NCBI GenBank assembly: GCA_013286205.1
Contig: JABDGD010000018.1
Coordinates: 1 to 44,482, forward strand
Direction of reading: 5' to 3'
Source of the DNA: Candidatus Firestoneibacteriota bacterium
Lineage (GTDB): Bacteria > Oederibacteriota > Muellerivitia > Muellerivitales > Muellerivitaceae
Length of the DNA: 44,482 nucleotides
Shown here in pieces: positions 8,857 through 16,978 of this stretch. The position numbers and the translations under genes are program-made. Numbering within the stretch: position 1 is the stretch's first letter; each line of letters opens with the position of its first letter. The notes below the pieces were generated by a model, which did no database searches, was not told where the DNA came from, and saw only the letters and a program-made list of their open reading frames with translations.

Positions 8857-8990
8857 AATTATGAATTTTAAATTTTGAATTGTGGTATCCCTTCGGGATT
8901 TTGATTTAATCTTTACTGAGGTTTTAAAAATAAAGCCATCTCCGTAAGGAGATTCAATAATTTAGAATTCAAAATTTAAAATTCATAATT
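8857..8990. repeat. MITE-like intergenic element with perfect 25-bp inverted ends
   Basis: The left end (8857-8881) and right end (8966-8990) are perfect 25-base inverted copies, made almost only of A and T (the left reads AATTATGAATTTTAAATTTT and on). The interior contains two tight hairpins: ATCCC-TTC-GGGAT (8887-8899) and ATCTCC-GTAA-GGAGAT (8938-8953). There is no ORF. It lies between kdsD and kdsC and would fold into a long branched RNA if transcribed. No obvious target-site duplication is seen. Confidence 0.85.
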
Positions 8991-9016
8991 ATTATTTGCC
9001 TTACAAAGGACTGTTT

Positions 9017-9565
9017 ATGGGCATCAAAGACATTCGACTCTTTTTGACCGATGTGGACGGCATTCTCACCAATGGTAAAGTTTATCTCAGCACTTCCGAT
9101 GAAATGATCCAATTTGATATTCAAGACGGCATCGGCCACCGCTTGGCGGTTTGCGGCGGGTTAAAGGTCGGCTGGCTTTCGGGTAGGGTTTCCAAACCGG
9201 TGGCGGAGCGGGCGAAACATTTAAAAATCGAATTTCTCATGCAAGGCAAACTGGACAAAATTAAGGCCGCCGAAAAGCTTTGCGATAAGTTGGATTTGAA
9301 ACTTTCTGAAGTGGCCTATATGGGTGATGACATTATTGATATCCCTCTGCTTCAGGCGGTCGGTTTTTCAGCCACGGTGCCTTATGGCCGTGCTGAGGTA
9401 AAAAAGACTGTGAATTATGTGACTAAGGCCGAGGCGGGCAACGGCGCCTTTCGTGAAGTGGTTGAAAAGATTTTGAAAGCTCAAGGCAGATGGCCGGAAG
9501 CTGTGGATAAATTTCACAAGATCAACCGGGAACAGTCCGAAACCTCCAGCGACGTTTTCACTTAA
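9017..9565 (+). CDS. kdsC: 3-deoxy-D-manno-octulosonate 8-phosphate phosphatase
   Basis: The 182-residue cap-less HAD phosphatase has LTDVDGILTNGKV (nucleophile Asp12, acid Asp14), WLSGR (53-57) and MGDDIID (102-108), as in KdsC. It removes phosphate from Kdo 8-phosphate in the cytoplasm. The reading frame extends upstream to 8996, but ATG 9017 is preceded by AAAGGA at ideal distance. The C-terminal tail after residue 155 is hydrophilic. It sits between kdsD and the lipid A-type acyltransferase, in the conserved kds-lpt order. Confidence 0.93.
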   Translation: MGIKDIRLFLTDVDGILTNGKVYLSTSDEMIQFDIQDGIGHRLAVCGGLKVGWLSGRVSKPVAERAKHLKIEFLMQGKLDKIKAAEKLCDKLDLKLSEVAYMGDDIIDIPLLQAVGFSATVPYGRAEVKKTVNYVTKAEAGNGAFREVVEKILKAQGRWPEAVDKFHKINREQSETSSDVFT

Positions 9566-9573
9566 GGCAACCC

Positions 9574-10467
9574 TTGGCTCAGACCAAATTTAAACATCAT
9601 GTTATCTATTACGCCGCTTCGATCCTGATTGGATTTTTAAGCTTATTGCCCTATGCCTGGATGAGCTTTATGGGCAAAGCTTTTGGCCTGCTGGTTTTTG
9701 GAATGGCTAAAAAAGAGCGCGAAAAAACCACGGGAAATATCCGCATCGGTTTTCCGAACATGACCTGGAATCAAGCTGAAAAGTTAGCTCGGTCGGTTTG
9801 GGTGAGGTTAGGCTGGAATCTTTTTGAAGTGGCCCGCTGGGTGCCGATGAGTCAGGAAGAAGTGGTTTCTCAAGTGGTTCGGGTTCGGGGTTGGGAACAC
9901 ATGGAAAACGCGCTGGCCCGAAAAAAAGGCGTGATCATTGTGTCCGGTCATTTAGGTAATTGGGAGCTCATGGGTGCTTATTTCGCCTGGAAAACACCCA
10001 CCGTCGCGGTGGCGCAAAAACTTTACGATCCCCGTTTTGATGAACTGGTCACCTGGATGCGGTCCGACAAACTAAAAATCCCCATGATTAAAAGAGGGCT
10101 GGCTTTGCGCGGCATTTTGGAAGCGCTCAAAAATAATAACGCTATCTGCGCGCTGGTGGATCAAGACACGGGTAATGACGGAGTGTTTGTACCATTTTTT
10201 GGCAGGCCAGCCTGGACGCAATCGGGTGTGGCGAGAATCGCCTACAAAACCGAAGCCGCTTTGGTACCAGCCTTTGTGGTGCGCGGCGCGGATGGGCGCT
10301 TTGAGATGCATGTGGAAAGGGAAATCGCGGTTCCCCGCACGGGCGATGCCGAAAAGGACATTCTGGAAACTGTTCGGCGCTATACTGAGGTCATTGAATC
10401 CTACGTGAAAGCCTATCCGGATCAGTGGGTATGGATGCACGAGCGTTGGAAAACCCGGCAGTTCTAG
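9574..10467 (+). CDS. Lysophospholipid acyltransferase, LpxL/HtrB type
   Basis: The 297-residue protein has one N-terminal membrane segment (about 12-32) and the acyltransferase motif SGHLGNWE (His126 with Glu131, the HX4E pair), followed by ALVDQDTG and VPFFGRPA, as in late lipid A acyltransferases. It would add a secondary acyl chain to Kdo-lipid A precursor at the inner face of the membrane. The start is TTG 9574 (AAGG upstream), 8 bases after kdsC. Which acyl position it modifies cannot be told, so no lpxL/lpxM symbol is given. Confidence 0.9.
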   Translation: MAQTKFKHHVIYYAASILIGFLSLLPYAWMSFMGKAFGLLVFGMAKKEREKTTGNIRIGFPNMTWNQAEKLARSVWVRLGWNLFEVARWVPMSQEEVVSQVVRVRGWEHMENALARKKGVIIVSGHLGNWELMGAYFAWKTPTVAVAQKLYDPRFDELVTWMRSDKLKIPMIKRGLALRGILEALKNNNAICALVDQDTGNDGVFVPFFGRPAWTQSGVARIAYKTEAALVPAFVVRGADGRFEMHVEREIAVPRTGDAEKDILETVRRYTEVIESYVKAYPDQWVWMHERWKTRQF

Positions 10468-10477
10468 AAACTTTTTT

Positions 10478-10584
10478 ACCACGGAGTTCACGGAGTACAC
10501 AGAGTGAATCTTAAAGATTCCTTATGACTTCGGTTTAACCAAAGATTTGCCTTACTCCGTGAACTCTGTGTACTCCGTGGTTAA
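10478..10584. repeat. Palindromic GGAGT-type intergenic repeat, copy 2
   Basis: The left arm (10478-10505) is made of three near-identical 9-base units, CACGGAGTT, CACGGAGTA and CACAGAGT. The right arm (10554-10583) is the inverted equivalent with the second and third units in swapped order (ACTCCGTGAACTCTGTGTAC, then TCCGTGGT). Between them lies GAATCTTAAAGATTC, itself a palindrome (10506-10520). It follows the acyltransferase stop codon directly, just as copy 1 follows the SDR gene. Confidence 0.85.
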
Positions 10585-10628
10585 ACAGAATTTGTTTAGG
10601 GTTTTAATATTTTGAAACGTGAGTTGTC

Positions 10629-11288
10629 ATGAGAAAGCCTAAAAACCTTAGCCTGCCTTCGGTCGATCAATCGGTCATCATTTTGACCCCTTCACACAAA
10701 AACCTGGGTTTGTTTTTTAAACTGCTGGGTGTTTTCGCGGTAGTAGCGATTGGATTGTTTTTTTTACGTGAAAAGAGCCAGCCAGCTCCGAACAGCCCCG
10801 AAACCGTAGCGCAGGACGAGGATTCGCCTGACGCGATTATTGAAAAATTCCACCTGATTTCCAGCTTCAAAGGAGTTAAGCGTTGGGAGCTTTACTCGGA
10901 TATGGCGCGGCTTTACCAATCACAACGGTTGGCCTATTCGGACAATGTTTATGCCCAGTATTATAAAAAGGACAAGCTGGTCTCGACGCTCACCTCGGAC
11001 AAAGCCATTATCAATACGGAAACTAACGCGACCCAGGCCCAGGGCCATGTGCAGCTGATAGTCGAAAACGGGTCGAAACTGGAGACGGAAAAGCTCAACT
11101 GGAACCCTGATACGGACCAGATTAAAACCGACGATTGGGTGCATGTTTATAAAGGAGCGGATGAAATTACAGCGGTGGGAATGACGGCGGACACCGAACT
11201 CAACAACATTCATTTCAACAAAGACGTTCATTCTAAGGTTCGAGACGTTAATGACATTACTGACTTCAAAAAACCCAAACCCTTTTGA
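10629..11288 (+). CDS. lptC: LPS export periplasmic protein LptC
   Basis: The 219-residue protein has a short basic N-terminus, one membrane anchor (about 27-46) and a periplasmic domain with beta-strand repeats of the LptC/OstA type, for example SDKAIINTETNATQAQGHVQL. LptC links the LptBFG transporter to the LptA bridge. Identity is supported by order: kdsD-kdsC-acyltransferase-lptC-lptA-lptB. ATG 10629 has only a weak ribosome-binding site. The 3' end overlaps lptA by 38 bases. Confidence 0.85.
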   Translation: MRKPKNLSLPSVDQSVIILTPSHKNLGLFFKLLGVFAVVAIGLFFLREKSQPAPNSPETVAQDEDSPDAIIEKFHLISSFKGVKRWELYSDMARLYQSQRLAYSDNVYAQYYKKDKLVSTLTSDKAIINTETNATQAQGHVQLIVENGSKLETEKLNWNPDTDQIKTDDWVHVYKGADEITAVGMTADTELNNIHFNKDVHSKVRDVNDITDFKKPKPF

Positions 11289-12153
11289 GCTAAACGCGAT
11301 TCTTTTTCGCGTTTTGGCGTTAGCTATCGCTTTTTTCGCCGGCGTATTTTTTTCGCGCGCCAGCGACGCCAATCCTCCTGAGAAGCAAGTCTCCCGCAAA
11401 AAGCCGGTCAGCATTTCCTCGTCCCAATTGACCTTTGATAAGCTCAAAGGACTGACCCTGTTTAAGGGCCGGGTGACGGCGCTGCACGGCACGGTGGTTT
11501 TAACGGCGGATGAGATTAGGGCTTTTTCGGAAAATAACGCGGCGACGGCCAAAGGCCATGTGAAGGTAGTAGATAAGACCCAGGCCGTGACCCTGACCTG
11601 CGGTAACCTGGAATATCAGGACTTGATGGACACCATGACAGCGCACGACCATCCCATTTTGACCAGCATCGATAACAATAAAAAGCCCGTGACTATTTTG
11701 GGGCGGCAGATGGAACTCAACTCTGACGCGAAAACTGTGGTGGTGAATCAAAACGTTCAGATTGTTCAGGCGGAAAGCAACGCCGAAGCCCAAAAGGCCA
11801 CTTTTTTGGCCAACCAGAATAAATTAATCCTCGAGGATGACCCACGGGTTTATACTTCCAGTGCGCAGATTTCGGGAAGACGAATCACTACGAATCTGGG
11901 TGAGGAAAAAAGCTTTTTCGCCGAAGGTTTGGCGGACGTTCTTTTTAACCCGACTGGTGCGCCTTTGACGGTAACGAGCAAAAAAGACGAAAAGAAAACA
12001 ACCGCGCCAGGGAAGATCGCCACGCCTGGCGGTGGTAAAACAAGTAGTAGTCCAGCTGCTTCTGGAACCCCGGGAGTGCAGTCAACGGTGGTAATGACGC
12101 CTACCGCTGTGGTACAGAAATCGCCGACGCCTGACTTTAGGTCGGGTGAGTAA
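11251..12153 (+). CDS. lptA: LPS transport protein LptA-like (OstA domain)
   Basis: The 300-residue protein has a hydrophobic signal segment (about 18-34) and then OstA-type repeats: SSQLTFDKLKGLTLFKGRV, then VVLTADEIRAFSENN and later strands of the same rhythm. LptA forms the periplasmic bridge that carries LPS to the outer membrane. It is longer than E. coli LptA (185 residues) because of extra repeats and a Thr/Ser/Pro/Gly-rich low-complexity tail (about 240-300). ATG 11251 lies inside lptC; a TTG at 11314 would make a signal without a basic end, so the upstream start is preferred. Confidence 0.83.
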   Translation: MTLLTSKNPNPFELNAILFRVLALAIAFFAGVFFSRASDANPPEKQVSRKKPVSISSSQLTFDKLKGLTLFKGRVTALHGTVVLTADEIRAFSENNAATAKGHVKVVDKTQAVTLTCGNLEYQDLMDTMTAHDHPILTSIDNNKKPVTILGRQMELNSDAKTVVVNQNVQIVQAESNAEAQKATFLANQNKLILEDDPRVYTSSAQISGRRITTNLGEEKSFFAEGLADVLFNPTGAPLTVTSKKDEKKTTAPGKIATPGGGKTSSSPAASGTPGVQSTVVMTPTAVVQKSPTPDFRSGE

Positions 12154-12173
12154 CTTATCTCGCTGAGGAATAC

Positions 12174-12911
12174 ATGAAACTGCTTCGAACCGACAACCTA
12201 GTGAAACTTTACGGCAAGAAAAAAGTTGTCGATCATGTTTCTATTGAGGTTCGTCAGGGTGAAGTGGTGGGTCTCTTAGGTCCTAATGGCGCGGGCAAAA
12301 CTACCACTTTTTACATGACGACCGGCTTTATCGCCCCCAATGAAGGTCAGGTGTTTTTTGAGGAAGAGGGCGCGACCCACGACATTACCCAAATGCCCAT
12401 GTACAAGCGGGCCCGTTTGGGAATCGCTTACTTACCTCAGGAAGCTTCGATCTTTAGAAAATTGACCGTTGAAGAAAATTTAATGGCGATCTTAGAACTG
12501 ATGCCGCTTTCGGCTAAGGACCAAAAAAAGAAACTAGACAGTCTTTTAGAAGAACTCAAAGTGACCAAGCTGGCCAAACAGAAAGCCTACACGCTTTCGG
12601 GTGGGGAGCGCCGCCGGGTGGAAATTGCCAGAGCCCTGGTCGTTGATCCTAAATTTATTCTTCTCGATGAGCCTTTCGTGGGGATTGACCCTATCGCCGT
12701 GCAGGACATTCAGGGCATCATCAAGTTTCTTAAAAAGAAGGGTATTGGCATTTTGATTACCGATCACAATGTGCGTGAGACTCTTTCAATCGTAGACCGG
12801 GCTTACATTATGTTTGAGGGAAAAATCCTTCTGGCGGGCACCGCCGCCAAGCTCGCTTCCAATAAAAAAGCCCGCGAGATTTATCTGGGCGAGCGATTCT
12901 CTTTAAAATAG
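12174..12911 (+). CDS. lptB: LPS export ABC transporter ATP-binding protein LptB
   Basis: The 245-residue ABC ATPase has Walker A GPNGAGKT (36-43), Q-loop LPQE (87-90), signature LSGGERRR (141-148) and Walker B FILLDEP (161-167) followed by GIDP. It powers extraction of LPS from the inner membrane with LptF/G, which are not in this window. The start ATG 12174 follows GAGGAA. The sequence is typical of LptB, and its position after lptA fits the family's usual location next to rpoN, although four genes now intervene. Confidence 0.95.
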   Translation: MKLLRTDNLVKLYGKKKVVDHVSIEVRQGEVVGLLGPNGAGKTTTFYMTTGFIAPNEGQVFFEEEGATHDITQMPMYKRARLGIAYLPQEASIFRKLTVEENLMAILELMPLSAKDQKKKLDSLLEELKVTKLAKQKAYTLSGGERRRVEIARALVVDPKFILLDEPFVGIDPIAVQDIQGIIKFLKKKGIGILITDHNVRETLSIVDRAYIMFEGKILLAGTAAKLASNKKAREIYLGERFSLK

Positions 12912-12929
12912 TTTTTTAAATCAGGTTTT

Positions 12930-13544
12930 TTGTTCAGGAGTTGTCCTATCGCATCCCCCGCTTCTTTTCTGACCAAGCTCAAAAAATGGATTGATCAAAC
13001 CTTAAAACCCGTTTGTAAAGTTTTGGTCGCCCTCAAAGTTCACCCCAATATGGTGACTCTGGCGGGCGTACTGGTGACGTTGATGGTGCCGGTTTCGATG
13101 GTGCGAGACCAATGGACCGCCGCGGGTTGCTGGCTTCTCTTCGCGGGTTTTTTCGACATTTTGGATGGGTCTTTGGCGAGAAACGGGGCTATGACCGGAC
13201 GCTTCGGGGCTTTCTTTGATTCCAGCCTGGATCGTGTCTCGGAGGCCATCGTTTTTGCGGGTTTTCTCATGTATTATTACAATCATCAGGATTTACGTAA
13301 CCTTTTACTGGCCTTCATCGTCTGTATTTTGTCATTCATGGTGTCCTATACCCGCGCCCGCGCGGAAGGACTGAAGATTGATTGTGAAGTAGGCATTTTG
13401 CCGAGACCGGGCCGGGTGATTTTACTGGCCGTTGGTTTTTTTGCTGCTCAACCGACTCCCTTTTTGGGTGTGGTGGGATTTTTGTCGTTGATCACAGTTT
13501 TACAAAGAATTTACCGGGTTTGGGATCAAGCCCGAAAGAAGTAA
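12930..13544 (+). CDS. CDP-alcohol phosphatidyltransferase, possibly inositol-phosphate lipid synthase
   Basis: The integral membrane enzyme (about 204 residues) has the complete CDP-alcohol motif: Asp79, Gly80, Ala83, Arg84, Gly93, Asp97 and Asp101, all at canonical spacing. It replaces CMP of a CDP-diacylglycerol-like donor with an alcohol. The next gene makes myo-inositol 1-phosphate, so phosphatidylinositol-phosphate synthase activity is a good guess; phosphatidylglycerophosphate synthase is the alternative. The start is uncertain: TTG 12930 has a weak CAGG upstream, while the best ribosome-binding site (AGGAG, 12936-12940) points to the non-standard ATC at 12948. Confidence 0.85.
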   Translation: MFRSCPIASPASFLTKLKKWIDQTLKPVCKVLVALKVHPNMVTLAGVLVTLMVPVSMVRDQWTAAGCWLLFAGFFDILDGSLARNGAMTGRFGAFFDSSLDRVSEAIVFAGFLMYYYNHQDLRNLLLAFIVCILSFMVSYTRARAEGLKIDCEVGILPRPGRVILLAVGFFAAQPTPFLGVVGFLSLITVLQRIYRVWDQARKK

Positions 13545-13573
13545 CGCGGTTTATTTTGCCGGGAGGTTTTGGG

Positions 13574-14674
13574 ATGGCTAAGATTCGTGTGGCGATTGTG
13601 GGCGTTGGTAACTGTGCCTCTTCTTTGGTGCAGGGGATTCAGTATTACCGCGACGCCGATGAGGATAAGTTTGTCCCTGGCCTGATGCATGTGCGCCTGG
13701 GCAAATATCACATCAATGACATTGAATTTTCTTGCGCCTTCGATGTGGATTCCAATAAAGTCGGAAAAGATTTAGCTGAGGCCATTTTTACCCCGATCAA
13801 TAACACCATCAAAATTTCTGATGTGCCCACACTGGGAGTAAAGGTTTATCGCGGCCATACTTTTGATGGTCTGGGCAAGTACTACCGCGAAGTCGTCACC
13901 GAATCGGTTGATAAGCCGGTGGATGTGGCTCAAATTCTTAAAGATACCAAAACTGATGTTCTGATTAACTATCTGCCTGTGGGCAGCGAGGAAGCTGCCA
14001 AGTTTTACATGAATGAAGCCATCAAGGCGGGCGTGGGCGTGGTCAATTGTATGCCTGTCTTTATCGCTTCTAACCCGGCCTGGGCAAAGAAATTTGAACA
14101 AGCGGGCGTGCCCATTGTGGGCGACGATATTAAATCCCAATTGGGCGCCACGATTATTCACCGTGCGCTGGCCAAGTTGTTTTCGGATCGCGGCATGGTA
14201 TTGGACCGCACCTCCCAGCTGAATTTTGGCGGCAACATGGATTTCAAAAACATGCTGGAGCGCGACCGTCTCGAATCTAAAAAAATATCCAAGACAGGCT
14301 CGGTGGTGAGCCAGTTGACCCAGCCTATAGATCCTCAGAATCTTTATATTGGTCCCTCGGACTATGTACCCTGGCTGCAAGACCGCAAATGGGCGCATAT
14401 CCGTTTAGAAGGCCGGGAGTTTGGCGATGTGCCAATGAGCATCGAATTAAAATTAGAAGTGTGGGATTCCCCCAACAGCGCGGGCGTGGGCATTGACGCC
14501 ATTCGCTGCTGCAAGCTGGCCCTGGACGCTAAAGTAGGAGGCCAGTTGGAAGGTCCTTCAGCCTTTTTCATGAAGACGCCAGCGGTTCAGTATTCGGACG
14601 CGGAAGCTTATGAAATGGTCGAGCAGTTCATTGAGAAGTACCAAAAGGCCGGGAGCCCGGTGAAGACGGTTTAA
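13574..14674 (+). CDS. myo-inositol-1-phosphate synthase
   Basis: The 366-residue protein begins with the NAD-binding signature [16 protein letters not shown] and contains [21 protein letters not shown] and [10 protein letters not shown], all hallmarks of inositol-1-phosphate synthase of the compact prokaryotic type (actinobacterial/archaeal length rather than the long eukaryotic form). It converts glucose 6-phosphate to inositol 1-phosphate. ATG 13574 follows GGGAGG. It directly follows the CDP-alcohol phosphotransferase, suggesting an inositol phospholipid pathway, and is closed by a strong terminator. Confidence 0.93.
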   Translation: MAKIRVAIVGVGNCASSLVQGIQYYRDADEDKFVPGLMHVRLGKYHINDIEFSCAFDVDSNKVGKDLAEAIFTPINNTIKISDVPTLGVKVYRGHTFDGLGKYYREVVTESVDKPVDVAQILKDTKTDVLINYLPVGSEEAAKFYMNEAIKAGVGVVNCMPVFIASNPAWAKKFEQAGVPIVGDDIKSQLGATIIHRALAKLFSDRGMVLDRTSQLNFGGNMDFKNMLERDRLESKKISKTGSVVSQLTQPIDPQNLYIGPSDYVPWLQDRKWAHIRLEGREFGDVPMSIELKLEVWDSPNSAGVGIDAIRCCKLALDAKVGGQLEGPSAFFMKTPAVQYSDAEAYEMVEQFIEKYQKAGSPVKTV

Positions 14675-14690
14675 ATAAAGGTTTTTTAAA

Positions 14691-14720
14691 AAAGCTCGGG
14701 AACCCTCCCGGGCTTTTTTT
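14691..14720 (+). terminator. Intrinsic terminator after inositol-phosphate synthase
   Basis: An 8-bp stem (GCTCGGGA, 14694-14701, with TCCCGGGC, 14706-14713; one G-T pair), loop ACCC and then seven T. Confidence 0.9.
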
Positions 14721-14733
14721 ATTTGGGGGCAAA

Positions 14734-15576
14734 GTGCGTTTCGTTATCGCTCTAACATTATGTTTTCTCTTTCATTCCTCTCTCTGGGCCTGGGGCGCGG
14801 TGGGGCATAAGACGGTGGCCTATATCGCGCAAGATCGGTTAACTCCCGAAGCCCGCAAGGCGATTCGCAAGCTTTTAGGTCCGGGTCAAAGTCTTGTATC
14901 AGTCTGCACTTGGGCGGACACGGTGGCGCATAGCAACCGAACTGAAACCGCTCCCTGGCATTACATTCAAGTGAATGTCCGCGAAGAACAAAATCGATAC
15001 GACTTAGCGGATGTCTGCCGGGATCACCAATGCGTGGTCGATCAAATAGAGCGAGACGAAAAAGTGCTCTGGGATAAGTGGGCGTCGCTGTCGGCCAAAA
15101 GGGAAGCGCTTAAGTTTTTAGTTCATTTCGTGGGGGATGTGCATCAACCCCTGCATTGCGCGGAAGATGATGACCGGGGCGGCAATGAAAAGTGGTTCCG
15201 CTACTATGGTTCGAAGCGCGGCGGCCGCTATACCTGGGTGAACCTGCACAGCTTTTGGGATAATCTGCTCGAGACCCATGCCAAGGAAAGTCCCCGAAAG
15301 TTATCTCTTCAACTAGAACAATCGATAACGCCTGATGAAGCCTCCGCCTGGCAGACGGACAGCCCGAAGGATTGGGCTTATGAGAGCTTTCGTGTGGCCA
15401 GGGATAACATTTATTCCGAGCTCCCTTCTGGCCCGCTTTTGGAAAAAAACCGATGGGGTAGGGATTTGCCCGAGGATTATTACGGCCCGCAAATGAAGCA
15501 AATCGTCTATGAACGGCTTGAAAAGGCTGGCGTACGGCTGGCTTATGTGTTGAATCAAATTTTTCAAGGCGAATAG
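14734..15576 (+). CDS. Exported S1/P1-type nuclease
   Basis: The 280-residue protein has a signal peptide whose predicted cut after Ala19 leaves Trp20 as first residue, then Gly-Ala-Val-Gly-His25. This matches the S1/P1 family, where the mature N-terminal Trp and His6 bind zinc. Further zinc ligands are visible: WADTV (Asp62), PWHY (His76), HFVGDVHQPLHC and NLHSFWD. These secreted zinc enzymes cut single-stranded DNA and RNA and 3'-nucleotides, probably scavenging phosphate or nucleosides in the periplasm. Translation starts at GTG 14734, just after the previous terminator. Confidence 0.92.
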   Translation: MRFVIALTLCFLFHSSLWAWGAVGHKTVAYIAQDRLTPEARKAIRKLLGPGQSLVSVCTWADTVAHSNRTETAPWHYIQVNVREEQNRYDLADVCRDHQCVVDQIERDEKVLWDKWASLSAKREALKFLVHFVGDVHQPLHCAEDDDRGGNEKWFRYYGSKRGGRYTWVNLHSFWDNLLETHAKESPRKLSLQLEQSITPDEASAWQTDSPKDWAYESFRVARDNIYSELPSGPLLEKNRWGRDLPEDYYGPQMKQIVYERLEKAGVRLAYVLNQIFQGE

Positions 15577-15608
15577 TTCGGGTATAGTCTGTTGAAACCA
15601 TTTCCCCT

Positions 15609-16847
15609 GTGGAGCTTCCTCTGAAAGTTCAAACCGCGATTGAAAAAGCGATTGTCTACGACGCTGTAGCCAGCGGCGCGTTAACCAATCACACAATCCT
15701 GATCGACAATGGAAAGATCGCCTATATAGGCCCTCATGAGAAGGCGCCTGAATATAAAGCGATGGAAGTCATCGATGGCGAAGGTCTCTTTATATTGCCC
15801 GGGTTTATTGACCTTCACGTTCACGGCTTAGTCAGTGAAGCCAGCCTGTACAGTTTCATTCAAAATGGAGTCACCAGTATTCGCGATCTGGCGTCCGACG
15901 CTTTTGATGCGCTGGCCTGGCGGGCGAAAGAAAGATCGGGTTTGATTGCCTCACCCCGCATTTTCGCGGCGGGTCCCGTATTAACCTGCCACAAAGGCTA
16001 TCCCGAAAATGTTTGGGGACCCAAAGCCGCCGCGCCCATTCAGGGCCGCTATCAGGCGCAGGAAAAAGTCCGCCAACTGGCGGGGCTGGGTGTGGATCTA
16101 ATCAAAATGGGATTGGAGCATGAGTTGGGGCCCTGTTTGTCCGCTACCGAAGTGGAAGGCATTGTTTTGGCCGCCCATGACCATGGCAAAAGGGTGACCG
16201 CTCATATCACGAACGAACAGGACTTCGAACTTTGTGTGAGATACGGCGTGGATGAAGTGGCCCATATGCCTTCCCGGCCGGTTTCGGACGATCTTTGGAA
16301 AGAAGCGATTCTTAAGAAAATACAAATTGTTCCCACCATTCAAGCCCACGCGGGCTGGGCTAAAGAATGGCAGCGTAAAGATGATCATCCCTTCGGTAAT
16401 TTTTGCCACCATGGTTTTAAAGAGGGTCATGAGCAGTGTAAAAAGAATTTGGAACGGTTTCTCAGCCTGGGCGGGCAAGTGATCTATGGAACCGATGCGG
16501 GTAATCCCAATATGCCTTTTGGTGTCTCGATTAAAGAGTGGCAGGATTTGCAAAGCACCGGCATGACGGCCCAGCAATGCTTAAAAATGTCGACCCGAGA
16601 CGCGGCTATCGTTTTGAGAATGGGTGATCAGCTGGGAACTTTGGAGAAAAATAAGTTCGCGGATTTGGCGGTTTATGAGCAGGACCCCATGAAAGACCCT
16701 GAAAATTTTGCCACCCTCAAGGTAGTTTTTAAAAACGGCAAGTCTTATCCGGCGGGCCCGGTGGAATACCCTCTTCCCTTTGATTTGGAATATTGGATTG
16801 ATCAATGGGAACGAACCGAGTTTAAGAAGGACTGGGAGAAGCAATAA
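15609..16847 (+). CDS. Amidohydrolase, imidazolonepropionase-like
   Basis: The 412-residue cytoplasmic metal hydrolase has DLHVHG (His70, His72), IKMG (Lys166), TAHIT (His199), EVAHM (His219) and YGTDAGNP with the catalytic Asp. The layout is that of the amidohydrolase family (imidazolonepropionase-like, prolidase-like). Substrate is unknown. GTG 15609 has no ribosome-binding site; CTG 15621 lies 7 bases after GGAG and may be the true start. No signal peptide is seen, so it is not a partner of the exported nuclease by location. Confidence 0.88.
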   Translation: MELPLKVQTAIEKAIVYDAVASGALTNHTILIDNGKIAYIGPHEKAPEYKAMEVIDGEGLFILPGFIDLHVHGLVSEASLYSFIQNGVTSIRDLASDAFDALAWRAKERSGLIASPRIFAAGPVLTCHKGYPENVWGPKAAAPIQGRYQAQEKVRQLAGLGVDLIKMGLEHELGPCLSATEVEGIVLAAHDHGKRVTAHITNEQDFELCVRYGVDEVAHMPSRPVSDDLWKEAILKKIQIVPTIQAHAGWAKEWQRKDDHPFGNFCHHGFKEGHEQCKKNLERFLSLGGQVIYGTDAGNPNMPFGVSIKEWQDLQSTGMTAQQCLKMSTRDAAIVLRMGDQLGTLEKNKFADLAVYEQDPMKDPENFATLKVVFKNGKSYPAGPVEYPLPFDLEYWIDQWERTEFKKDWEKQ

Positions 16848-16883
16848 GTTCCCCGCTGTTTACACGTTTGTCCTTTTCTGTCA

Positions 16884-16920
16884 AAACCCCGTAAAAACGT
16901 ACCCCTTGGGGGTTTCTTTT
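16884..16920 (+). terminator. Possible terminator before rpoN
   Basis: AAACCCC (16884-16890) can pair with GGGGTTT (16909-16915), or ACCCC (16901-16905) with GGGGT (16909-16913) over a TTG loop. The tail is TTTCTTTT. It is plausible but weaker than the other terminators. Confidence 0.45.
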
Positions 16921-16932
16921 AAGCAAAGAGGA

Positions 16933-16938
16933 TATAAT
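16933..16938 (+). promoter_or_regulatory. Candidate -10 element of the rpoN promoter
   Basis: A perfect TATAAT lies 40 bases before the rpoN start, just after the possible terminator. No good -35 box is found at 16-18 bases upstream (GGGTTT is the best). Confidence 0.4.
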
Positions 16939-16978
16939 GGATTTTCAGAGGCCCACTTTTCTCATTAAGGCATGATTT

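Noticed and set aside
13772..14398. A 208-codon minus-strand frame opposite inositol-phosphate synthase
   Set aside because: Same reason: a shadow of a conserved gene.
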